Source: Streptomyces sp. CB03234 (GTDB lineage Bacteria > Actinomycetota > Actinomycetes > Streptomycetales > Streptomycetaceae). Taken from it: 64,000 bases of DNA. The notes under the pieces are model-generated. The model was not told the DNA's origin, did not search any database, and worked only from the letters and a program-made list of their open reading frames with translations. The position numbers and the translations under genes were made by a program. The stretch covers positions 186,001 to 250,000 of the forward strand of contig NZ_LIYH01000008.1 of NCBI RefSeq assembly GCF_001905885.1. The letters are read 5' to 3'. Positions 24,326 through 30,873 of this stretch are shown in pieces; within the stretch, counting starts at the first letter, position 1; each line of letters begins with the position of its first letter.

Positions 24326-24724
24326 TTGTTCAGTGTCACAGTCCGCGAGCACCTCATGATCGCCCACAGCTTCCGCGGGGAGGTGTTCGGACCCGCGCAG
24401 CGTCTGCACGGAGCGACGTACCTCGTGGACGCCACGTTCCGCCGTGCCGAGCTGGACGCCGACAACATCGTCGTCGACATCGGGCTCGCCATGAAGGAAC
24501 TGGGCGCCGTGGTGGCCGACTTCCATTACCGCAACCTGGATGACGAGCCGGAGTTCGCGGGTGTCAACACCTCGACGGAGTTCCTGGCGAAGGTCGTCGC
24601 CGACCGGCTGGCCGACCGGGTGCACACCGGGGCGCTGGGCGAGGGCGCCCGCGGGCTGGCCGGCATCACCGTCACGCTGCACGAGTCGCACATCGCGTGG
24701 GCGAGTTACGAGCGGGCTCTGTGA
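24326..24724 (+). CDS. 6-pyruvoyltetrahydropterin synthase / QueD family homologue
   Basis: This 132-residue T-fold protein acts in the family on 7,8-dihydroneopterin triphosphate. Start TTG 24326 has GGGAGG about 9 nt upstream. The fold signatures are present (IAHSFRGEVFGPAQRLHG, STEFLAKVVADRLADRV, HESHIAWASYE). Two canonical features are altered: the HGH zinc pair reads HGA, so one metal ligand is missing, and the catalytic Cys four residues before that His is Ala. Chemistry may therefore differ from QueD or PTPS. From memory, the S. coelicolor homologue SCO6650 has been crystallised. The stop overlaps the next start by four bases (GTGA). Confidence 0.82.
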   Translation: MFSVTVREHLMIAHSFRGEVFGPAQRLHGATYLVDATFRRAELDADNIVVDIGLAMKELGAVVADFHYRNLDDEPEFAGVNTSTEFLAKVVADRLADRVHTGALGEGARGLAGITVTLHESHIAWASYERAL

Positions 24725-25881
24725 ACGACGAAGCGGCCGCCGCCGGTCCGCCCGGGCGCTCGGTACGGGTGGTGATGCCCGGTGGCGTCGACGACCCGGC
24801 CGCGCCGAGCGGCGGCAACGTCTACGACCGCCGGGTGTGCCGGGACCTGCCCGGCGTCGGCTGGCAGGTCCACGAACACGTCGTCGCGGGCGGCTGGCCA
24901 CGGCCCGCGGCCGCCGCGCGCGCCGAACTGGCCCGGGTGCTGCGGGAGTCGGCGGAGGGCAGCGTGGTCCTCCTCGACGGGCTCGTCGCCTGCGGCGTCC
25001 CCGAGGTCATCGTCCCGGAGGCCGGGCGGCTGCGCCTGGCGGTGCTGGTGCACCTGCCGCTCGGCGACGAGACGGGGCTCGCCCCGGAGCGGGCAGCGGT
25101 GCTGGACGCCGCCGAGCGCCGGACGCTGCACGCGGTGGCGGCGGTCGTCGCCACCAGCCGCTGGGCGGCGGGCAGGCTCGTGGGCCACCACGGGCTCGCC
25201 CCGGACCGGGTCCATGTCGCCGCGCCGGGCGTGGACATCGGGCCGCTGGCTCCCGGCACCTCGTCCGGGACCGGGAACGGGGCCGGGAGCGGGACCGGGA
25301 GCGCGCCGCGGCTGCTGTGCGTCGCCTCGGTGACCCCGCGCAAGGGGCAGTACGAGCTGGTGGAGGCCCTCGCGACCGTCGCCGAGCTGCCGTGGACCTG
25401 CTGCTTCGTGGGCGGGCTCGGCCAGGACCCCGGTTACGTGGACCGGCTGCGGAAGCTGATCGCGCGGTACGGTCTCGACGACCGCGTCCACCTCGCGGGG
25501 CCCCTGAGCGGGCCCGCGCTGAACGCCGGCTACGCGGGCGCCGACCTGCTGGTGCTCGCCTCGCGCGCCGAGACGTACGGCATGGCCGTGACGGAGGCGC
25601 TCGCGCGGGGCGTTCCCGTCCTGGCGACGGCCGTCGGCGGGCTGCCGGAGGCGGTAGGGCGCACCCCCGACGGCAGCGTGCCGGGCGTCCTCGTACCGCC
25701 GGACGACCCGGCGGCGCTCAGCGGGGCGCTGCGGCGCTGGCTCGGTGAGCCCGGCGAACGCCACCGCGCGAAGGTCGCCGCACGACGGCGGCGTACCGCA
25801 CTGGCCGGGTGGGAGACGACCACCAGGAGCCTGGCCAAGGCCCTCGAACAGCTCCGGCGACAGCCCCGGGAGGCCGTGTGA
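24721..25881 (+). CDS. Glycosyltransferase family 4 protein
   Basis: This 386-residue GT-B fold enzyme transfers a sugar from an activated donor. The N-terminal domain has VVMPGGVDDPAAPSGGNVYD. The C-terminal domain shows the family pattern ASVTPRKGQYELVEAL, LAGPLSGPALNAGYAGADL and the Glu-rich donor-binding stretch SRAETYGMAVTEALARG. A Gly-Thr-Ser-rich linker lies near residues 178-196. The start is GTG 24721 overlapping the upstream TGA; the following gene overlaps in the same way. It most likely glycosylates the pathway intermediate, with the acceptor unknown. Confidence 0.87.
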   Translation: MNDEAAAAGPPGRSVRVVMPGGVDDPAAPSGGNVYDRRVCRDLPGVGWQVHEHVVAGGWPRPAAAARAELARVLRESAEGSVVLLDGLVACGVPEVIVPEAGRLRLAVLVHLPLGDETGLAPERAAVLDAAERRTLHAVAAVVATSRWAAGRLVGHHGLAPDRVHVAAPGVDIGPLAPGTSSGTGNGAGSGTGSAPRLLCVASVTPRKGQYELVEALATVAELPWTCCFVGGLGQDPGYVDRLRKLIARYGLDDRVHLAGPLSGPALNAGYAGADLLVLASRAETYGMAVTEALARGVPVLATAVGGLPEAVGRTPDGSVPGVLVPPDDPAALSGALRRWLGEPGERHRAKVAARRRRTALAGWETTTRSLAKALEQLRRQPREAV

Positions 25882-26741
25882 GCGTGACCGACAGACCCCG
25901 CTTCGCCCCCGACTGGCTGGCGCTGCGGGAGGGCGCCGACGCCGACGCCCGCGCGACGGAACTCCTCGGCCCGCTGCGGCGCCGGCTGGACGCGGACCGG
26001 TCGTGGCCGGGTGCCGTGCTCGTGGTCCGTGACCTGGGCTGCGGCACCGGTTCGATGGGGCGTTGGCTCGTCCCCCGGCTGCGCGGCCCGCAGCACTGGG
26101 TCCTGCACGACCACGATGCCGCTCTGCTCGGCCTGGCCGCCGCGCGGCTGCCGCGTACGGGCGCCGACGGCAGCCGGGTCACGGTCGCTACCCGGCGCGG
26201 TGACATCGGGCGGCTCACCGCCGAGGAGCTCTCCGGCACCGGTCTGGTGACGGCGTCCGCCCTGCTGGACCTGCTCACGCGCGCGGAGGTGGACCGGCTG
26301 GCCGCTGCCTGCGCGGGCGCGGGGTGCCCGGCGCTGCTGGCGCTTTCCGTGGCGGGGCGGGTGGAGCTGACCCCGGCGGACCCGCTGGACGCCGCGATCG
26401 GCGGCGCGTTCAACGACCACCAGCGCCGGCTCGACGACGGCCGCCGGCTCCTGGGACCCGACGCCGTCGCGGCGGCCCGCGAGCTCTTCGCGGGCCGTGG
26501 CATGACCGTACGGACGCACTCCAGCCCGTGGCGGCTGGGCGGCGCCGGTGACTCCGCGCTGACGGCCGAGTGGCTGCGGGGCTGGGTCGGCGCGGCGCGG
26601 GAGCAGCGGCCGGACCTCGCGCCGCGTGCCACCGCGTATCTGCGGCGGCGCCTGGAGGCGTGCGAGGCGGGCGAGTTGCGGGTGGTGGTGCACCACCATG
26701 ACCTGCTGGCCCTGCCGGCGCCCGTGGGCGGCCCGGCATGA
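25878..26741 (+). CDS. Class I SAM-dependent methyltransferase
   Basis: The protein has 287 residues, with motif I VVRDLGCGTGSMGRWLVP, an acidic end of strand 2 (HDHDAALL), and TASALLDLLT at motif IV/V positions. No subfamily signature for O-, N- or C-methylation can be seen. GTG 25878 overlaps the stop of the glycosyltransferase gene and ATGA joins it to the next gene, so translation is coupled. It is inferred to tailor the product of this cluster. Confidence 0.85.
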   Translation: MSVTDRPRFAPDWLALREGADADARATELLGPLRRRLDADRSWPGAVLVVRDLGCGTGSMGRWLVPRLRGPQHWVLHDHDAALLGLAAARLPRTGADGSRVTVATRRGDIGRLTAEELSGTGLVTASALLDLLTRAEVDRLAAACAGAGCPALLALSVAGRVELTPADPLDAAIGGAFNDHQRRLDDGRRLLGPDAVAAARELFAGRGMTVRTHSSPWRLGGAGDSALTAEWLRGWVGAAREQRPDLAPRATAYLRRRLEACEAGELRVVVHHHDLLALPAPVGGPA

Positions 26742-28726
26742 GCGCGTCGCGGGCGGCGCGGGCCGCGCGGGTGGCGGTGGCCGTGTGGGCTGCGCGGGCG
26801 GCGGCGGTGGCCGCGAAGGCTGCGGGGGTTCGCGGCCGCGTCGGCGTAACGGGGAGACCCGGCCGTCTCGGCGTGGCGGCCCCACGCGTCGGCACCGCGG
26901 CCGGCGCGGCCATCCTGGTGGCGGTGGTGTGGTGGCTCGGCGGCGGCCCCGTACTGGACGGGCTGCGGGGCATCGACGGCGCCACCCTGCTGGGCGCCCT
27001 GGGCCTCGGCTTGTTCACCACGGTGCTCAGCGCGTGGCGCTGGTGCCTGGTGGCGCGCGCGTTGGGCGTCCGGCTGCCGCTGGGCCGGGCCGTCGCCGAC
27101 TACTACCGCGCCCTGTTCCTGAACGCGGCGCTGCCGGGCGGTGTCCTCGGCGACGTACACCGCGCGGTACGGCACGGGCGGAGCGCCGGTGACATGGGCC
27201 GGGGTGTCCGCGCGGTCGTCGTGGAACGGGTCGCGGGCCAGGTGGTCCTGGTCGCGGTCGGGGTGGCGCTGCTGTTCACGCACCCGTCGCCGGTCCTGGT
27301 GGAGGCGGGCCATGCCGTCAGGGGCGCCGTGGCGGGTACCGCCGTCGTGTGCGGGCTGGTCGCGGCGGCGGTCGTACGGGCCCGGCTCCGCCGGAAGCCG
27401 GTCACCGGGGCGGGCGGCCTCGGACAGCTTGCCCCGGGCGGCTGGGCGGGCGTGCTGGTGGCTTCCGTAGCGGTGCTGGCGGGGTATCTCGCCATGTTCC
27501 TCCTCGCCGCCCGCGCCGCCGGTTCGACGGCGCCGGCGGGCGAGTTGCTGCCGCTGATGGTGCTGGCGCTGCTCGCGATGGCGCTGCCGCTGAACGTCGG
27601 CGGCTGGGGGCCCCGCGAGGGTGTCACCGCCTGGGCGTTCGGAGCGGCGGGGCTGGGCGCGGCCCAGGGGCTGACCGTCGCGGTGGTGTACGGGCTACTG
27701 TGCCTCGCCGCGAGCCTGCCCGGCGCGGTCGTGCTCCTGGCCCGGTCGGTGACCGGGATGCGGCGGCGTCCGCAGGTCGAGTTCGAACAGGGTGTCCTCG
27801 CCGAGCATGGTGCGCCGCATCGGCGGGCGGAGCGCGTCACGCATCAGGTCCGGGCCGGGGAAGGCGAGTCCGGGGACGCCGTCGCCGAGCAGGACCGGTG
27901 CCACGGTGACGTACAGCCGGTGCAGCGCGCCCTCGTGGAGGAAGCGCGACACGGTGACGCCGCCGCCCTCCACGAGTACGCGGCGAAGGCCCCGGCGCGC
28001 GAGCTCCCGGACCACGTTGCGCGGGGCGAACGCCGCGCGGTCGGGCAGGGTCAGTACGTCCACGCCGTCCGGGCGCCGGGCGGGCGGCCGCCCGGGCGCG
28101 TCTCCGGCGGCCACGGCCCACAGGGTGGGCGCCTCGCCGTCGGTGAACACCCGGTGCCCGCGCGGTACGCGGCCGCGCGGGTCGAGGACGACGCGCACCG
28201 GGTTGTCGCCGGGGCAGGCGCGCACGGTCAGCCGGGGGTCGTCCGCGACGGCGGTGCCGGCCCCGACGACGACCGCGTCGGCGAGGGCGCGCAGGCGGTG
28301 CAGGTGCTCGCGGTCCTCCTCACCGGTGACGTAGTCCGCGTCGCCGGTGCGGCTCGCGATGAAACCGTCCAGGCTCTGGCCGAGTTGCGCGAACGTGACG
28401 TGCGGTCCGGCCAGGCACAGGGGCAGGTACCGGTCGGCCAGGGCGTCCGCCTCGGGGGAGCCGTACCGCCACCGCGTCCGGCCGTTCGCACTGCGGACCA
28501 GTCCGGCGTTGTCGGCGTCCGTGATGGACCGGATGCCGCGCAGCCGCTCCCACGCCCCGGCCGCGTCGACCGGGAGAACGACGCCGGTCACCGCACGCCC
28601 CGCCGGGAGCCCGGGGACAGCAGGGAAAGGTATGCGCCGAAACAGTCGACAAGGGCGGTCAGCAATTCCCTCCCCTTTTCGGCCGATGCCTTCGAGGGGC
28701 GGCCGATCACTCCGGATTCCGTGTAG
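26738..28726 (+). CDS. Lysylphosphatidylglycerol synthase TM-domain (UPF0104) protein, abnormal 3' run-on
   Basis: The first ~345 residues form an eight-helix membrane protein of the flippase-like LPG-synthase domain family; such proteins move or modify lipids or lipid-linked glycans. Signatures are LSAWRWCLVARALG, FLNAALPGGVLGDVHRAV and LPLNVGGWGPREGVTAW. The very N-terminus is Ala/Arg/Val-rich and may be mistranslated from a too-early start. Homologues end near the helix LCLAASLPGAVVLLA, about position 27745; here no stop occurs in frame and the ORF runs on to 28726, antisense to the RibD-like gene. A TGA at 27750-27752 in the next frame suggests a one-base indel just before it. The last 320 residues are therefore doubtful. 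Confidence 0.7.
   Translation: MSASRAARAARVAVAVWAARAAAVAAKAAGVRGRVGVTGRPGRLGVAAPRVGTAAGAAILVAVVWWLGGGPVLDGLRGIDGATLLGALGLGLFTTVLSAWRWCLVARALGVRLPLGRAVADYYRALFLNAALPGGVLGDVHRAVRHGRSAGDMGRGVRAVVVERVAGQVVLVAVGVALLFTHPSPVLVEAGHAVRGAVAGTAVVCGLVAAAVVRARLRRKPVTGAGGLGQLAPGGWAGVLVASVAVLAGYLAMFLLAARAAGSTAPAGELLPLMVLALLAMALPLNVGGWGPREGVTAWAFGAAGLGAAQGLTVAVVYGLLCLAASLPGAVVLLARSVTGMRRRPQVEFEQGVLAEHGAPHRRAERVTHQVRAGEGESGDAVAEQDRCHGDVQPVQRALVEEARHGDAAALHEYAAKAPARELPDHVARGERRAVGQGQYVHAVRAPGGRPPGRVSGGHGPQGGRLAVGEHPVPARYAAARVEDDAHRVVAGAGAHGQPGVVRDGGAGPDDDRVGEGAQAVQVLAVLLTGDVVRVAGAARDETVQALAELRERDVRSGQAQGQVPVGQGVRLGGAVPPPRPAVRTADQSGVVGVRDGPDAAQPLPRPGRVDRENDAGHRTPRREPGDSRERYAPKQSTRAVSNSLPFSADAFEGRPITPDSV
27695..28591 (-). 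CDS. RibD C-terminal-domain (pyrimidine/dihydrofolate reductase-like) protein
   Basis: This 298-residue reductase is of the riboflavin-type fold that reduces the ribosyl side chain of a 2,5-diaminopyrimidine with NAD(P)H. Recognisable parts are VTFAQLGQSLDGFIASRTG (substrate loop), DYVTGEEDREHLHRLRALAD, VVGAGTAVADDPRLTVR, VRVVLDPRGRVP and the C-terminal VLVEGGGVTVSRFL. There is no deaminase domain. About 75 extra residues precede the reductase core. GTG 28591 overlaps the creatininase stop (GTGA), showing coupling. The final ~30 residues beyond FELDLR run antisense into the 3' end of the membrane-protein gene. It probably acts on the product made by the GTP cyclohydrolase and hydrolase next door. 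Confidence 0.83.
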   Translation of the reverse strand: MTGVVLPVDAAGAWERLRGIRSITDADNAGLVRSANGRTRWRYGSPEADALADRYLPLCLAGPHVTFAQLGQSLDGFIASRTGDADYVTGEEDREHLHRLRALADAVVVGAGTAVADDPRLTVRACPGDNPVRVVLDPRGRVPRGHRVFTDGEAPTLWAVAAGDAPGRPPARRPDGVDVLTLPDRAAFAPRNVVRELARRGLRRVLVEGGGVTVSRFLHEGALHRLYVTVAPVLLGDGVPGLAFPGPDLMRDALRPPMRRTMLGEDTLFELDLRTPPHPGHRPGQEHDRAGQARGEAQ

Positions 28727-29349
28727 GCGCGCATACCGAGGGAGAGCAAATGCTTCCGGTCGTCGGCGAGCCAATCGGAGGTCTCATAACCGGGCCGGAC
28801 CAGTTCCGGGTGATCGTGCAGCAGGATGGACGTCTCCACTTCACCCGCGTGCATGTCGCTGGACGACGGCGTCCGCACACCGGCCCTTTCTCTTGCCGTA
28901 TCCCAGTCGCCCGGACCAGGGAAAAGAGCCATGCGTGTACCGCTTCCGGCGGACTCCTGAACCACATTGCGCAATACGTAGTTGCCGCCGTGACCATTGA
29001 CCAGAACCAGGTTTTCGATACCGGAGCGGCGGAGTGATCCGGCGATGTCCCGCACGACGGCATACAGCGTCGCGGCGGAAATGCTGACGGTCCCCGGCCA
29101 GGCGGCATGCTCGTGCGAGCAGGAAATCGTCACTGGTGGGAGCAGGTGTACGGGGTGGACAGCGGCAACCTCGCGGGCGATCGCGCACGCGATGACCGTG
29201 TCGGTCATCAAGGGGAGAAACGGACCGTGCTGCTCGAAACTCCCTATGGGAAGGAGCGCGACATCGGCGCGGCTCTCCTCCACATCCCGTGTTGTCGTCT
29301 CCATCGGCAGCATGCCCAATGCCGGCCTGCACGGTTGCGGCACACTCAT
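28588..29349 (-). CDS. Creatininase-family amidohydrolase (ArfB/MftE-like)
   Basis: This 253-residue metal-dependent hydrolase carries the family metal-ligand pattern: Glu and His in LLPIGSFEQHGPFLP, Asp in MTDTVIA, His in LVLVNGHGGNYVLRN and Glu in HAGEVETSILL. Archaeal ArfB, in the same family, removes the formyl group from the FAPy product of GTP cyclohydrolase III; that is the most attractive role here given the variant cyclohydrolase next door. ATG 29349 was chosen because the family N-terminus starts there and GGGG(C)GGGG precedes it; the longer frame to 29496 overlaps the divergent cyclohydrolase gene. Base composition is visibly lower in GC (about 63-68% in lines I counted) than in the neighbours. 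Confidence 0.83.
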   Translation of the reverse strand: MSVPQPCRPALGMLPMETTTRDVEESRADVALLPIGSFEQHGPFLPLMTDTVIACAIAREVAAVHPVHLLPPVTISCSHEHAAWPGTVSISAATLYAVVRDIAGSLRRSGIENLVLVNGHGGNYVLRNVVQESAGSGTRMALFPGPGDWDTARERAGVRTPSSSDMHAGEVETSILLHDHPELVRPGYETSDWLADDRKHLLSLGMRAYTESGVIGRPSKASAEKGRELLTALVDCFGAYLSLLSPGSRRGVR

Positions 29350-29404
29350 CTTCCCCGCCCCATTCCTGTCGTCAAGTTCCCGCCCACTGCGGGAGGTTAC
29401 CCGA

Positions 29405-29410
29405 TACGAT
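29405..29410 (+). promoter_or_regulatory. -10 box of a probable leaderless cyclohydrolase transcript
   Basis: TACGAT ends six bases before ATG 29417, and no Shine-Dalgarno site precedes that ATG. In actinobacteria TAnnnT about 6-7 nt before a start codon marks leaderless mRNAs. No good -35 was found. Confidence 0.55.
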
Positions 29411-29416
29411 CGGGCC

Positions 29417-30121
29417 ATGATAGATACCGATGACATGCTCCGTGACACCACCGGCCGAACAGGCGTCGAGCACGTGGTGAATGTGCAGTTGTCCACCGAG
29501 TTCGGTGTTTTTCTCGCCGCCGGCTATCTGGACCACGACCGGGGTGAGGAACAAATAGCGTTGGTGTACGGGGATATCGAGGGGGACGACGTTCTCACCC
29601 GCCTCCATTCCGAGTGCCTGACCGGGGATGCCTTCCGGTCCCGGCACTGCGAGTGCGGCGAGCAGCTCTCGGCGGCGCTGCGCGCCATCGTGAACGAGGG
29701 GCGCGGCGTCGTCGTCTACCTCCTGGGCCACGAGGGCCGTGGCATCGGCCTGCTGGCCAAGCTGCGCGCGATGCGGTTGCAGGCGGAGGGGCTGGACACG
29801 GTGGAGGCGAATCTGGCGCTCGGGTTCCCGGACGACGCCCGTGACTACCGGGTGGCGGCGGGGATCCTGCACGACCTCGGGGTGCGCTCCGTACGGCTGC
29901 TGTCCAACAACCCGCGCAAGCGCGAGGCGTTGCAACGGCACGGGGTCACGGTCGGCGCACAGGTTCCGCTGCTGATACCACCGCGTGAGGAGAACCTCTT
30001 CTACCAGCGGACCAAGCGGGAACGCCTCGGCCACCACCTCCCGCACCTGGGCCTGGAGCCGGCCCGCACGGCTCACACGGCCCACACGGCCCGCACGGCC
30101 CGCACGGCCGAGTCGTCCTGA
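29417..30121 (+). CDS. ribA: GTP cyclohydrolase II, variant with Tyr to Met change
   Basis: This is a zinc enzyme that opens the imidazole ring of GTP, 234 residues. The three zinc cysteines are in SECLTGDAFRSRHCECG, and GHEGRGIGLLAKLRA and VRLLSNNPRKREAL are the family signatures. Where ordinary enzymes have Tyr (RAYxLQ) this protein has Met at residue 119 (RAMRLQ). The S. coelicolor paralogue SCO6655, which has the same change as I recall, was reported to keep the formyl group and release FAPy instead of the diaminopyrimidine. This copy is therefore probably not a housekeeping riboflavin enzyme. The C-terminus ends in a His/Arg-Thr-Ala repeat. It is divergent from the creatininase gene and has a leaderless promoter. 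Confidence 0.88.
   Translation: MIDTDDMLRDTTGRTGVEHVVNVQLSTEFGVFLAAGYLDHDRGEEQIALVYGDIEGDDVLTRLHSECLTGDAFRSRHCECGEQLSAALRAIVNEGRGVVVYLLGHEGRGIGLLAKLRAMRLQAEGLDTVEANLALGFPDDARDYRVAAGILHDLGVRSVRLLSNNPRKREALQRHGVTVGAQVPLLIPPREENLFYQRTKRERLGHHLPHLGLEPARTAHTAHTARTARTAESS
30065..30109 (+). repeat. Five 9-bp tandem repeats at the 3' end of the cyclohydrolase gene
   Basis: Units CGCACGGCT, CACACGGCC, CACACGGCC, CGCACGGCC and CGCACGGCC encode the tripeptides (Arg or His)-Thr-Ala. They are in frame, so the repeat only lengthens a non-conserved tail. Confidence 0.8.
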
Positions 30122-30221
30122 CGGGTCATCGGAGGTGGGTTGAGACAAGCTCGCTCGCGCTGCGTATTGCCTGACGACGAAGCAGTCTCGGAAGGCATGT
30201 ACTCCGCCGAGGAGCACCATC

Positions 30222-30854
30222 GTGCACGTTGATGACAACGAACCCACCCAGTCCCTCATGGACTCCTTCCAGCGGGTGCTGGACGACCTGGACGCCGCAC
30301 GCGCCGAACTCCACGCCATGGATCCCCGCGCCACCGGATCCCGCGCCCCCGGGCCTCGTGCCCCCGGCCCCCGCGCCACCGTCCCCCGCGCTCCGCGCGC
30401 CGGCTCGCCACCGCCGTACGTCACGGTGGAACCGTTGTGGGCGCGTGGCGCACCGCCCACCGTCCAGCCACGCCTCGCCCTCAAACGCGGGCGCTGGGCG
30501 GGGGTGTGCGGAGTGGGCGCGGTGGGTGGCCTCATCGTGGCGTCCACGGTGCTGACCAGCGGCGCCCTGGCGCCTGGCGAGTCCGCGCCCGCCGCGCGGC
30601 CGGACCGGCCCCCGCACCAGGGCGCATGGGGCTCCGACGGCGAGGACGCCGGTGAACGGCGCGAGGTGCCGAGGCGGACGTACCGGATCCCGCGGCTCCA
30701 TCCGGGCGGCCGGTCCTCCGGGCACTACGACATCGAGGTCCGGGCGGCCGCGGCACGGTTCCAGGATCCGTCGGATCTCGTACCGGTGAGGACCGAACAA
30801 CACGGCCCCGGCGCACGTACTGGTCCAACAAGCAAGCCGGAACGGACGCGATGA
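30222..30854 (+). CDS. Hypothetical membrane protein
   Basis: I do not recognise a family. The 210-residue product starts at GTG 30222 with GAGGAG seven bases upstream. It has an acidic N-terminal helix (SLMDSFQRVLDDLDAARAEL), an Arg-Pro-Ala/Gly repeat near residues 35-60, one transmembrane segment (GVCGVGAVGGLIVASTVLTS, about residues 93-112) and a charged, probably extracytoplasmic C-terminus. It lies 19 bp before the DUF4331 gene in the same direction and so probably belongs to that operon. It could be an anti-sigma-like or accessory anchor protein, but nothing in the sequence proves it. Confidence 0.65.
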   Translation: MHVDDNEPTQSLMDSFQRVLDDLDAARAELHAMDPRATGSRAPGPRAPGPRATVPRAPRAGSPPPYVTVEPLWARGAPPTVQPRLALKRGRWAGVCGVGAVGGLIVASTVLTSGALAPGESAPAARPDRPPHQGAWGSDGEDAGERREVPRRTYRIPRLHPGGRSSGHYDIEVRAAAARFQDPSDLVPVRTEQHGPGARTGPTSKPERTR

Positions 30855-30873
30855 ACGATGAAGGACGGACGAG

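Noticed and set aside
25809..25877. Longer methyltransferase start at 25809
   Set aside because: The added 23 residues overlap the glycosyltransferase gene in another frame. GTG 25878 gives the same 4-bp overlap seen along this operon.
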